Positions 25,080 through 36,875 of a stretch of DNA of 64,000 nt are shown here, in pieces. Origin of the DNA: Sipunculus nudus (taxonomy: Eukaryota > Annelida > Sipuncula > Golfingiida > Sipunculidae). Location: NCBI GenBank assembly GCA_026874595.1, contig CM049309.1, forward strand, positions 40,625,079 through 40,689,078. The letters run 5' to 3'. The notes beneath the pieces are model-generated. The model made no database searches, had not been told where the DNA came from, and was given only the letters and a program-made list of their open reading frames with translations. The translations under genes were made by a program, and so were the position numbers. Every line of letters begins with the position of its first letter. Positions within the stretch are counted from its first letter, which is position 1.

Positions 25080-25640
25080 ACCCGAGTCCAGGCACTGCGC
25101 TTACAGCACAAGAGCTGTGCGTGGTTTCAACACTGCCGCTAGCACTGGTTGTCAACAATAACTGGTCGCGCCTCAGCAGTTGGTGACAAAATCGGCCACA
25201 TGAATACACCCTTTTCTGGTCGATACGGGGAAGTTTGCTATTCTAAATCTTACAGAGTTAAACTTATGCACTTTATTGGTGAGAGATAAACATATGTATG
25301 TGTGGTGTATGTATATACTAAACTGCGCAAGCCATGCTTACCTTGGTGAAGCTGAGTGAGACAGCTCGCGCTCGACAGCATGCAGATCTGTCAACTTGTG
25401 ACCCCTGAGAGCGACCGTGACACTTCACCTCCGACCTTTGACCTGTCACCTTCGCCCGTCAGACTTGGAGCGTCCAAACTTCAAGTACCTTAGCTCAGCC
25501 AGACACAGCACAGAACGCGCAAGTGTGTACGTGTGTACTCTCCGCTAGCTCAGTATACTAGCCATGTCAGGTCCGTATTCATATTATACTCGATTCATTA
25601 TAATAGTATTATTAATACTGGTAAATTTCATCGAATGTCG
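25080..25640 (-). promoter_or_regulatory. Putative promoter region of the Kelch gene
   Basis: This block is clearly richer in G+C and CpG than its AT-rich surroundings and sits over the candidate first exon. It contains one TGACCTTTGACCT-like tandem half-site at about 25430. No convincing TATA box was seen. Divergent use toward the plus strand is possible but is not shown. Confidence 0.3.
25342..25560 (-). other. Candidate non-coding first exon of the Kelch gene
   Basis: On the minus strand a GC-richer, CpG-containing stretch ends in TTCACCAAG followed by the donor GTAAGC at 25341. Nothing else in the 20 kb between here and the 5273 acceptor looks as much like a promoter-proximal exon on this strand. 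The pairing and the 5' limit (given here as about 25560) are inferred. An alternative is a separate non-coding transcript. Confidence 0.4.
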
Positions 25641-26330
25641 TCTCTGTTTAACCAGTGTATAACTAAATAACACCAACAAAATAATTGACAATATTATTTG
25701 GTATATATATGGAAGTAATTGATGGATATATTTATAATAATATAAATAATGATTAATAATTGATATATAAATATGAAGTAAATGTTGTAAGGAAGTTTGA
25801 AGTTGGCAATATATAGTGTTGACACTATATTTATCACACTTTAAGTTAATTTTATATTTATATCTATGAATATTTATATTGACTTATAGTCCGTCCCATT
25901 GATTAAACCCTTGTCCGCATGTTTCTTCGCGATAATTATTTAAAGAATATTCTTTAAAAATGCCCTTTGGTCTGAAGTTGATAAACAGATATTCTGCCGA
26001 TTTTGTGTAAAGTAGTTATAAGTATCTTCAATGTTGTAAAACATATTTACCTAGCGACTCTTAATTGTGCATAAATTTTTTTGTTATACTGAAATACTGT
26101 GGATGGTGTCTTCCCGGCACTGCTGGATAGAACATTCCTCCATGGTACACTTTCCATGTCTATGGCTGCATTTGATGTTTGTTAGACAACAGTGACGTCA
26201 CAAAGACAGTGATTGGTTGCGTGTCACCTTCAATTGACTGACGTCATAAGTTGTCAGGCAAGGAATAAGTCATAAACGCTGTAACTTGTTTTGTCCTATT
26301 TTGGATTATCTGTCTTATACAAAATCAAAC
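25641..26330. other. Region upstream of the putative Kelch promoter
   Basis: AT-rich with repeated TATATAA-type runs; includes GTGACGTCAC (26192), a perfect palindrome containing a CRE-like TGACGTCA core, and a second TGACGTCA at 26238. Confidence 0.35.
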
Positions 26331-27830
26331 TAGAATATGGGTAGTCGACAAGCGACTACGTGTATCCACCTAAATCAGAGTGGAACGGGTGAAGTGAGGC
26401 ATGGATTAAGTGGCAAGGGGAAATAGAGTGAAGTGTTGCATATTAGCATGGATGTCTGCAGCCAAACTGTGTATGAAGGTTGCCCCCCCCCCCCCCCCCC
26501 ACCACTAAATCCAGAAAGCCGTCCAAGTTGTATACATATGCAAAATTTAAGGCAGATAAGTCAAACCACTACATGTATATGAGTGATTTTAGCCCGTGGC
26601 AGACAATCAGATGGATGCTGTGCAAAAATGGTTTCAGGTGACGCCACCAGTTTTGCGTATGATAAATAGCTATGTGAGAACTATACACATGCAAAACTTT
26701 GGCCTAATCGGTCAAACGGTTCCCAAGATATGAGCTTTGATGTCTGCTGCATAAACTAGGATGCAGGTGGCGCCACCTGTCATAAAATCAAGAGAGCTGT
26801 CGGGGATGTATAAACCTGCAAAATTTTAGCCAGATATGTCAAACCACTGCCGAGATATGAGTGATTTTATCCCATGGCAGACAAATAGACAGGAGCTGTG
26901 CAAAAATTGCTGCAGGTGGCGCCACCAGTTTTGTGTATGATAAAGAGCTATGTGAGATCTATACACATGCAAAATTTTGGCCCAGTCGGTCAAACGGTTC
27001 CCTAGATATGAGCTTGGATGTATGCAGCTTAAACGTGAATGTAGGTGGCACCACCTGTCATAAAATCAGAAAAGCTATCCAGGATGTATACGCATGCCGA
27101 ATTTCAGGTGAATTAGTCAAGTCACTGCAGAGATATGAGTGATTTTAACCCAAGGCAGACAAACAGATGGACACTGTGCAAACATGGTTGCAGGTGGCGC
27201 CACCATTTTTTGTGTATGTTATAAAGCTCTCCAAGGGCTACATTTGTGCAAAAAGATTTTCCTGATCGGTCAAACGGTTCTTGAGATATGAGCTTGGATG
27301 TCTGCAGCGTAAACGTGAATGTAGGTGGCGCCACCTGTCACAAAATCAGAAAAGCTATCCAGGATGTATACACATGCCAAATTTCAGGTGAATTAGTCAA
27401 GTCACTGCAGAGATATGAGTAATTTTAACCCAAGGCAGACGAACAGATGGACACTGTGCAAACATGGTTGCAGGTGGCGCCACCATTTTTTGTGTCTGTT
27501 ATAAAGCTCTCCAAGGGCTACATTTGTGCAAAAAAATTTTCCTGATCCATCAAACGGTTCCCGAGATATGTGGGTTTATGTGTGGAAACAGACGCACAAA
27601 CGGACGCAGAGCGCAGAGGAAAGGTCAGAGGTCAAAACAAAATCGGGGCGCAGCAGTTCACATGTGACCCGAACATAATCCCGGGTTTCGTAAAATTCTG
27701 CCCAGCGGTTACGGAGGAGTTCTCCGGACACCTATGCGGCGGCGGCGGCGTGCAGCTGAAAACATAGTATCCGCAAAACTCTGTTTTGGCGGATACAACA
27801 AAACTGTTTTGGCGGATACAATTAAGGTAA
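26331..27830 (+). mobile_element. Dispersed element D with phased GGTGGCGCCACC palindromes, forward copy
   Basis: A 1.5-kb element made of about three dimer units of roughly 280 bp. Exact GGTGGCGCCACC occurs at 26766, 26915, 27193, 27324 and 27473, with a near copy at 27044, spaced alternately about 149 and 130 bp. Each half-unit also has GGTCAAACGGTTCCCGAGAT-like text. The open frames in it follow the repeat and are not genes. Confidence 0.65.
26483..26500. repeat. C18 homopolymer inside element D
   Basis: 18 consecutive C near the start of the forward element D. Confidence 0.9.
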
Positions 27831-28362
27831 GGCATTTCTTTTTACGCAGGTCGTCGGCGGAGTAGCTCCTGCAGCCCTTGGACAAGATAAATTTACACTG
27901 CTTTACTTGTATGAAAAATTATCCCAGAAAAACATATGGACACGGGTACTGGAACTGACTATAGTTATTCTGAGTTATACCGCAAAAATTATAGTATAAA
28001 GTCCACAATACCCAGTAGGACTAAGGACATGATTTTTATGAGTATTTTTAATTTTAAAGAACAAAAGCAGTAATTTGCTCAAGGGATGTCACAATGGTCA
28101 GCATTTATGTAATCTGGTATTGACATGACATCATACAGGTGATACATGTTCCATAGGCAATAAACATGTCATGAAAAATGTCAATTGTTTTATAAATTTT
28201 TATACTCAGACAAATACTTTTATAAATACAGAAATTATCTCATAAAACACATGGTCACAGGTACTGATTTGGACACTTTAGCAGCTCTGCCAGTACTTTA
28301 TACAGACCTGTTTAAAAAACAGCTTAAGTTATATATATAAATATATATATTTATAATACGGG

Positions 28363-28364
<2 letters not shown>
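27831..28364. other. Spacer without recognised feature
   Basis: Unique AT-rich sequence between element D and the TA microsatellite. Confidence 0.4.

Positions 28365-28414
<50 letters not shown>
28365..28414. repeat. TA microsatellite
   Basis: About 25 TA units, preceded by shorter TA-rich runs from 28330. Confidence 0.9.
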
Positions 28415-28416
<2 letters not shown>

Positions 28417-28662
28417 CTTTGGACCAATGGCATTTCGACTTCAGGTTGCTAACATCAGAAGTGTGGATAAAGTCTTCAGGAGATGCACATAATTATCATC
28501 CAGATCCCTATTTCAAAACCTATTCTTTATTTAATTGTAAAAAAAGGAGAGAAAAAAATGTGTGTTAAGAGGCTTTGTGACTTAATAACATCATAAGACA
28601 TGTACAGACGTTCATAGCATAAATATATAACAACAGTAGGAGGGACTACTAAGGAATGATGT

Positions 28663-29331
28663 CAGGGTCGGCAGGTTTTACCCAATACAAGGGTGAAACC
28701 TAGGCTGGGTAAAATAGGGTTTTCCCAGCTATTATCCAAGATGCCTGGGTTTTACCTCAAACTCCTATATTGATTGGTGTGTAGTTGTCTGCCCAGCCAA
28801 ACAGGGGTTAAATTGTGAGTGGTAAATGCCTCCTAAATTCTTTACAGGGGTTGTGTGCTCAGAGCCACTTTGCTTGCTACCAATATTCACAAAATGTGTG
28901 TATTAGGCCAAAAAAATAAAAGGTATGGTTCTGAGGCACCGCCTCAAAATTTAATTTTGATTTTCATCTTTCAAGAAGATAAAATAATACAATTTTGATA
29001 AGTTTTCCTTTGTTATGTAGGGTAGTGCTTTCACTGTTTAGAAAAAAAATATATTATTATCATGCTTTTCCCTGATCATAAGACATATTTATGGAAACAT
29101 ATACAAAAAGGTAATAAAAAAAAACGCCCGCCCACACTGATTTATGAAAACCATACACATTTTTTGGGCATTACTACTGTTGACCAGTCAGAAAGAAACT
29201 AAGCATGTTGACAAGTCTGGGTAATAAACTGGGCGAAACCCTGGATAAACCTGGGTGATATACTTTTAACCTTGGTTTTACACACTAGGTTGGGTAAAAT
29301 AGGTTTATCACCTGGGTCAATGCAAACCCTG
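28663..29331. mobile_element. hAT-like non-autonomous element
   Basis: The ends begin CAGGGTCGGCAGGTTTTACC and, on the other strand, CAGGGTTTGCATTGACCC. CAGGG ends are typical of hAT elements. Inner GGGTAAAATAGG segments also repeat in inverted form. An 8-bp target duplication could not be confirmed. MITE copy 2 is nested inside. Confidence 0.5.
28906..29170 (+). mobile_element. PIF/Harbinger-like MITE, copy 2 (nested)
   Basis: Same terminal repeats and interior as the copy at 445. It is flanked by TTA at 28903 and 29171 and sits inside a hAT-like element. The right end is mutated (GGGCA in place of GGCC). Confidence 0.7.
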
Positions 29332-29537
29332 ATCGCATGATGCTGGCCATGATTGCTGAGGTTTAGCTAGTTTAGTTGACCAAACCAGAACTATAATAAA
29401 TGCACTGGACCAGGTACATGTACATGTATTGTGAGGTTTGTTACTGTCATATGTTACTGTCCATTATTATCGCATCTGGTATCTTGGTTTTCACACTGTA
29501 CTCACTCACTCACTGCCAGATTAATAGGTATAACCGA

Positions 29538-29903
29538 CTGTAAGATTAATGAGGGGTTTCAGCTTGTCTATATATTTTGTAACCTTAATTTTCAAATGGA
29601 CCCAGTAAAGTTCTACAACTTGGAAATGTTTTCAAATCCTGGCAAAGACACATAAATTTGTGTCCTACATAGAATACAAATTACCAAAAGGACTAGTCTA
29701 ATAGCATGTGAAATCATGATCTGTAAGATTAATGAGGGGTTTCAGCTTGTCTATATATTTTGTAACCTTAATTTTCAAATGGACCCAGTAAAGTTCTACA
29801 ACTTGGAAATGTTTTCAAATCCTGGCAAAGACACATAAATTTGTGTCCTACATAGAATACAAATTACCAAAAGGACTAGTCTAATAGCATGTGAAATCAT
29901 GAT
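29538..29903. repeat. Exact 183-bp tandem duplication
   Basis: 29538-29720 and 29721-29903 read identically as far as I can compare them. Followed by a poly-A run. Confidence 0.9.
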
Positions 29904-30220
29904 AAAAAAAAAAAAAAAATCATACTACTCTGTTTCTTACTGTCACAAGATCTCCTGATTTTATTTTTACATGTATACTCTGCAAGCTGTTATTTGACTT
30001 TTGAATGAACCTAACCATGTTTTCATAAGCACATATCTTTTTCTATGTCCTTCTTGGCACGATAGGAGGACAAGTTAAATATATGCATGGTCTGTATGAC
30101 ACCTTATTAGTGCATGCAATTGTTGACATGTCCGGACATGGTGCCATCTGGTGTTGGTCTGTTAAGTTTTTATGTTTAACAGTCATCTCACTGGTACTAC
30201 TTTTTGCATACCGATAAATT
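29904..30220. other. Spacer without recognised feature
   Basis: A poly-A run followed by unique AT-rich sequence. Confidence 0.4.
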
Positions 30221-31225
30221 TTAGCTCAGCTGACTGTAAGTTATCTGAGCTTAAGCAATCACCCTTTGTCCGCCCTCCGTCCAGTCATCTGGTCGTCCTG
30301 TCGTCTATCCGTTAACAGGGCACAAATCGTAACCACTGCACCTGGAATCCCCTTACTTGGCATATAGAGAGGTCCATGAAAAATCTCCTTGAAAACCTAG
30401 AATTAGGTCTCTGTTACCAATATTCTTTGAGCTATGGGGCTCTGAATTACCCCCAGAATAATAGAAAATTTGATACAAAAACTCAAGTATATTGATCATG
30501 GAGTGTTTCATCAGTTTCTGCAGACTGGTAGCGCCACCTGTATTTTTTCAATTTTTTACAATTTTTTTTTCTATTTTTGGGACCTTAAATGAAGCGGTCA
30601 TCTGTTAACAGGGCACAAATCATAACAACTGGACCTAGGATCTACTATCTTGACATGCGGGGAGGCCCATGAAAAGTCTCCTTGGAAGCCTGGAATTAGG
30701 TCTCTGTTACCCATATTCTTTGAGCTATGGGGTTATGACGTACCCGCCAGAATAATGGAAAATTTGATACAAAAACTCAAGTATCTGAACAAGTAAAGCA
30801 TTGATCACCATGATTTTATACATGGATATTGATCTTTGAGTGATTCATCAGTATCTGCAGACTGGTGGTCCCACTTGTATTTTTTTAATTTTTTTTTCTC
30901 TATTTTTGAGACCTTAAATGATGTGGTCATCTGATAACAGGGCACAAATCCTAATAACTGGCCCTAGAATCTTCTCTTTCGACATGCAGGGAGGCCCATG
31001 AAGGGTCTCCTTGGAATCCTAAAATAAGGTCTCTGTTGCCCGTAACCTCTGAGCTATGGGGCTTTGAAGTACCCCCCAGATTAATGGAAAATTTGATACA
31101 AAAGCTCAAGTAGGCCTATCTGAACAACTAATGCATTGGTCACCATGATTTTTTGCATGGTTATTGGTCATGGAATGATTTATCAGTTTCTGCAGACTGG
31201 TGGCGCCACCTGTATTTTTTTCAAT
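30221..31225 (+). mobile_element. Dispersed element (body type A), tandem units, interrupted
   Basis: It starts with the hairpin AGCTCAGCTGACT...TTATCTGAGCT at 30223-30251. About three units of roughly 300-350 bp follow, each with ACAGGGCACAAATC, GGTCTCTGTTACC and GAGCTATGGGG. It stops where a type C body begins at 31226. Confidence 0.6.
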
Positions 31226-32250
31226 TTTTAGCTCAGCTGACTATAAGTCATCTTAAATTAAGGCAAAACCTCAATTATTTATTAAAAACCTATTTTCACA
31301 CTTCAGGACTGCCTAATATCAAAACCACTCATCTGTTTTTCCTCATATTTACTATAAATATTCCCCTATATAGTTCCTATGTACATGCCAGAAATCATGT
31401 CTGTATTATATAATTAAAAAGTTATGGGCCCAAACATAATGCATTTTGTAAAAAATCAGGAAAGATATTTGATCACTTAACACAAAATATGTTAAAGCTA
31501 AGGACTTTTTTCCAGTAATATAACTTTATTTAATCAAAATTAAATTTTATACCCAAAATTAGATCAAAATCTTTAACATTTTTTGAAATATTAACAAAAA
31601 TAAAAAATTGGTACCTTAAATTTTGCCCAACTTTCACCATGGCACGTTTTTTTCCTGTAAGTACTGTGGATTTAATTTTCACAGCATGTTTTTGCTAGCA
31701 TTTTGTCTGTTTACACCAAAAATTTGAAACCAGTTGATTAAAAACTGTAGATTTTATTTAAGTTTTCAAGCACCATGTAACATATTGTTAACATCAAGCT
31801 AGTGTTATGCAGTTTGCAAGAGCTCAGCTCCCCAGCTTCAGTTCTCAGTTCCTAAAATTTGGCATACAATTAGATGTCTCCAAAATCCTCTACCATGCCA
31901 AGAATTTGGTCACTAGGACTTAATACCTTCGAGATATATTAATGAAAAGCTTCATTTTCCCATTAAAAACCCATCGTTACACTTCAAGACTGCCTAATAT
32001 CAAAACCACTGATCTGACTTTAATCATATATAATATACATATTTTTCTATAAGTTATTAGTATAAATATAAAATTAGTACCTTAAATTTTGCCAAACTTT
32101 GACCATGGCACGTTTGTTTCCTGTGAGCACTGTTGATATTATTTTCATATCATGCACACATAAGGATTTCAGCTTTTTAGTTTAGAAAGCTGAAAGAAAT
32201 TGGCCAAAAGTTGTAGCTTTTATTAATGTTTTTATGAGACCATGTCAGAC
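31226..32250 (-). mobile_element. Dispersed element (body type C), reverse copy
   Basis: It opens with a hairpin arm AGCTCAGCTGACTATAAGTC. The reverse complement of the 15500-16110 body follows (ATGGCACGTTT, CAAAACCACTGATCTG). It appears to be inserted into, or joined to, the type A element at 30221. Confidence 0.5.
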
Positions 32251-32799
32251 CTTAGCTCTCCCAGCCCCTCTTGAGTCACCTGTATGTTGACCTTGTTGAC
32301 CTTTCATCAAATTATGCACGCTTGACGCGAGACATACACTGGGGCAGCCAGGCAGCTTATGGCCAGCCACAGTTGATCCAGGTGTCCAACCCAACTCATC
32401 TAGTAGTTTTAATTAACAACATAACAATAAACAATAAATTAATAAATTTTTATTGGATTTTAATAACAAATTAAAGAAAAATGGAAAAGGAATTTGTTAG
32501 TTGATAATAACAGGAAATTAACTTGCAGTAACTGAAGATATAAGAATCTTGTAACGATTGATAAAATGTCTCGTATTCCAAATAACACCATGCAGTCACC
32601 TATGGTATTTTTCAGTTCAATTTTAATGATAGAAAAATTAAATAAATCATATTATTCATTACTTATCATTAGGGATCATATGAAGGAAATTAATGATAGA
32701 CAAAGATGCAGTTGATAATATTAATCTAGATTCCTGCTGTGTCTAGTGTGTACATTGATGTGAAATTAGTCCAAAATGAATATATTACATTTATTTTTT
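32251..32799. other. Spacer between dispersed elements
   Basis: AT-rich; the 67-codon frame at 32271 has no domain-like features. Confidence 0.35.
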
Positions 32800-35110
32800 T
32801 TAGCGAACCTGTGAGCTTATGCGATGGCGCAGCGTTGTCCGTCCATCGTCAGCCGTCCGCCGTCAGCCGTCTGCCGTCCAGGGCTGGCTTTCCGCCGTCC
32901 ATGGCTGTAAGTCAGAAACCGTCAGAGCTAGCAGCTCCAAATTACATGTAAGAATTAGTCACATGTGAAACTTGGTGCCCTGGAGCTTATTATAGGGTAT
33001 CTGCATTTATTTAGATTTTATAGAGAAAAAGCTTAAAAACCTTTAAAAAATCTTCTTCTCTGAAACTGTCCAGCCAAATTGTCCAATATTTCACAGAAAT
33101 GATCCCTGGAAAAATCTCTCTTAAGTTTGTTCGAATGGTTCCAGTTCGGAGATTTTTGGCCGACTTACAGGAGGTTTAACTTAGTCATCTGTCCAAAAAA
33201 GCACACTCAGAAAATTAAAATCTCAGAAATGGCTAGAGCTATAATCACCAAATTTTATACCAATGTTTGTCACATATGTCATATCTAATTTTGAGGTATT
33301 GGTGGCGCCACCTACATTGATGTGTTTTTTACAAGCAAAAAATGTAATTTTAAACTACTAGCTTATACACTGATTTATGATGAAAATGTTAAGCTGATTG
33401 GTTTAAACTTTACAAGAATTATTCTATGGTAGGGTTCTCCCAGTTTTATAAGAATAGATTGGGTAAATACAGTTTTAAAAAAACATTGTAGCCAATTGAA
33501 AAAGGCTTTCTGTATTTGAAAACAGATTTGACAACATGCTGAGTTTCAGCAACCAAGTCAAGAGGTCACTCAGTACAAACAGGTTGGGTCCAGACATCAC
33601 CATGGCAACTGACCTGGCTCTGGGGGAGTGTCTAGACAATGTGTCTAGACGTCTAGACACCACGTCTAGACTTCTAGACATAATGTTTAGATGCAGAATT
33701 CCCAGATTATTGAAAATATCTTTCAACTGCTTGAAAAAACTTGGTTTGCATTTTAAACAAATTGGGTTTATCATCAGGTCACATGTGAACTGCTGCGCCC
33801 TCATTTTTAGTTGACCTCTGACCTTTCCTCGCTGCCCAGCGTCCATTTGTACGTCTGTTTCCACACATGAACCCGCATATCTCGGGAACCGTTTGACCAA
33901 TCAGGCTAAAAATTTTGAACAAATGTAGCCCTTTGATAGCTTTATAACATACACTAAAAATGGTGGAGCCACCTGCAACCACTTATGCACAGCGTACATC
34001 TGTTCATCTGCTTGGGACAATATCACTCATATCTCAGCAGTGATTTTACTAAGCCACATGAAATTTTGCAGGTTTATACATCCTGGACAGCTTTCTCGAT
34101 TTATGACCGGTGGTGTCACCAACATTCACCTTCATCTGCAGACATCCAATCTCATATCTCAGGAATCGTTTGACCGATTGGGCCAAAAGTTTGCATGTGT
34201 GACTAGATCTCACATAGCTCTTCTTCATAGGCAAAACTGGTGGCACCACCTGCAACCATTAATGCACAGCACCCATCTGTTCATCTGCTTGGGATAAAAT
34301 CACTCATATCTCAGCAGTGGTTTGACTTATCCACATGAAATTTTGCAGGTTTATACATCCTGGACAATTTTCTTGATTTTATGACAGGTGGCGCCACCTA
34401 CATTCATGTTTACTCTGCAGACATCCAAGCTCATATCTCAGGAACCGTTTGACCAATTGGGCCAAAATTTTGCATGTGTATAGATCTCACATAGCTCTTC
34501 ATCACAGGCAAAACTGGTGGCGCTACCTGCAACCATTTTTGCACAGCATCCATCTGTTCATCTGCCTTGGGATGATATCACTCATATCTCAGCAGTGGTT
34601 TGACTTTTCCACCTGAAATTTTGCAGGTTTATACATCATGGACAGCTTTCTCAATTTTATGACAGGTGGCGCCACCTACATTCATGTTTACTCTGCAGAC
34701 ATCCAAGCTCATATCTCGGGAACCTTTTGACTGATTGGGCCAAAATTTTGCATGTGTATAGATCTCACATAGCTCTTCATCATAGGCAAAAGTGGTGGTG
34801 CCACATGCAACCACTTATGCACAGCGTCCATCTGTTCATCTGCCTTTGGATAAAATCACTCATATCTCAGAAGTGGTTTGACTTATCCACCTGAAATTTT
34901 GCAGGTTTATACATCCTGGACAATTTTCTCCATTTATGACAGGTGGCACCACCTACATTCACGTTTACGCTGCAGACATCCATGCTAATATACAACACGC
35001 CTCACTCTATTCCCCTTGCCACTTAATCCATGCCTCACTTCACCCGTCCCACTCTGATTTCTGCGGATAAACATAGTCGCTTGTTGACTAGCCATATTCC
35101 AGTTTTAAAA
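32800..35110 (-). mobile_element. Dispersed element D, reverse copy
   Basis: The reverse complement of 26331-27660 occupies about 33780-35110. Both share the terminal text ATTAAGTGGCAAGGGG, GTGAAGTGAGGCATGG and the CAGCAGTTCACATGTGACC junction. The 5' end adds a GTCCGTCCATCGTCAGCCGT-rich head at 32810-32890 and a GTCTAGAC cluster at 33630. Confidence 0.6.
33628..33680. repeat. Cluster of GTCTAGAC palindromes
   Basis: Exact GTCTAGAC at 33630, 33643, 33651 and 33664, then a TTCTAGAC variant at 33672. Inside the reverse element D. Confidence 0.85.
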
Positions 35111-35849
35111 TGTCCTAGTCTGAAACTTGCAGGTCCGAAATGTCCATTTAGCTGATTTCATAATGACTAAGGTAGATATGCAGGACTTAAAAGGATCAAT
35201 ATTAAATTTTTAAAATAAACCTCAATTCATACTCCCAAACTTTGCACAGGTTCGCATTAGGCCTGTAGGCCTTGTTTTAATATGAATAAAAGCCATAAAA
35301 CCAGGTACTAATGATCATTATTTAAATGTGGGAATTTTGTATATTCTGGATTCTCAACATCATTGTTTGGTGAAAACTGAATAAATACCAGACATGGTGC
35401 GAATACTTTGCACATGAATTTGAATACGAATATGAATATGTACTCCATTATAAAATTTCTTGGATAAGAATGGGAATTAAGGTAAAAATGAAAGTATATG
35501 AATACCAGTGCAAATACTTTCAAAATGTATTCATGAATGCATCCATGAATATATTCTTTGATATTATTTCAATAATCATTTCAATTGTATTTTATTTTAA
35601 AAAAATCATAAGATTCTCTTATTATTTTTAATAAAAATTATATTTGGGACAATTTGTAATTATTTTTAATAAATAGTTAAACTCTTATATTATATGTTCT
35701 GCTTATAAGTTATATGGCCAAGTCAAAATCTGTGCAATAGCACTCCATTTGTTAATAAAATAAATGAAATCAATCTTCTTCCCTGTCTCCAAAGATACTA
35801 TCAAAATCATACATAAGCTAAACACCCACAACTCATAATAAAGCTTATA
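35111..35849. other. Spacer without recognised feature
   Basis: AT-rich; it includes an imperfect stretch of GAATACGAATATGAATATG-like short repeats at about 35415-35445. Confidence 0.35.
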
Positions 35850-36875
35850 TCATTATGACTGGACTGGACATAATAGAATCTTGTATCTCAACATGCAAGG
35901 AGGCCCATGAAAAATCTGCTTGGAAACTTAAAATTAGTTCTCTGTTACCCGTAACCTCTGAGCTATGGGGCTTCGAAGTACCCCCCCCCCCAGAATAATG
36001 GAAAATTTGATACAAAAGCTCAAGTATCTGAACAACTAATGCATTGGTCACCATGATTTTTTTGCATGGATATTGGTCATGGAATGTTTTATCAGTTTCT
36101 GCAGCCTGGTGGCGCCATCTGTATTTTTTAAAAATTTTTTATGATTTTTTTTTCTCTGTTTTTGAGACCTTTAAAGATGTCGTCACCTTTAACAGTGCAC
36201 AAATCATAACCATTGGTCCTAGATTCTTCTTACTTGACTTTCATGGAGGTCCATTAAAAGTCTTCTTGGAAACCACATATTTGGTCTCTTTAACCCATAT
36301 TTCCCAAGCTTTGGGGCTTATAAGTACCCCCCTGAATAATTGAAATTTGATCCCGAAGCAAAGCATAAATCATAACCATTGGACCTAGAATCTTCTATTT
36401 TGACAATCAGGGAGGTCCATGAAAAGTCTTCTTGGAAACCTAAAATTAGGTCTCTATTACCCATATTCTCCAAGCTATGGGGCTTATAAGCACCCCTCAG
36501 AATATTTGAAAATTTGATACCAAAGCAGAAAAAAATCACAAATCATGACCATTTGACCTAGAATCTTCTTACTTAATATATGTGAGGTCCTCAAAAGTTC
36601 TCCTTGAATTGAGATCACTGTGACCTATATTATCTGAGTTAAAGGCCATGTTTGAGCACCCAAAAATAATGCAAAATACACACTAATAGCCAGATTCCTC
36701 AGGAACAGCTGGATGGATTGTCATCAAATACGGTATGCTTTTGGGTCTTAATGAATTTCAACTAATATGCATGAACTATGATGCCACCTACATTATCTTA
36801 ATTAGTTGTTGTGCAAGGACATATTGTCAACATGCCAGTTGGCTGAGTGTCATGACCCATGGGTCACTTGTTGAT
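35850..36875 (+). mobile_element. Dispersed element (body type A), 3' part
   Basis: Units match those at 30221-31225 (GCAAGGAGGCCCATGAAAA, poly-C at about 35980, one-base variant GGTGGCGCCATC at 36109). It ends GCTGAGTGTCATGACCCATG with GGGTCACTTG at about 36872. Confidence 0.6.

Noticed and set aside
26861-27835. Several frames of 60-90 codons (for example 26861-27142, 27464-27667)
   Set aside because: They are all readings of the tandem units of element D, with repeated peptide text set by the 280-bp period.
33475-33900. 141-codon minus-strand frame
   Set aside because: It lies inside the dispersed element D, and similar frames recur wherever the repeat does.
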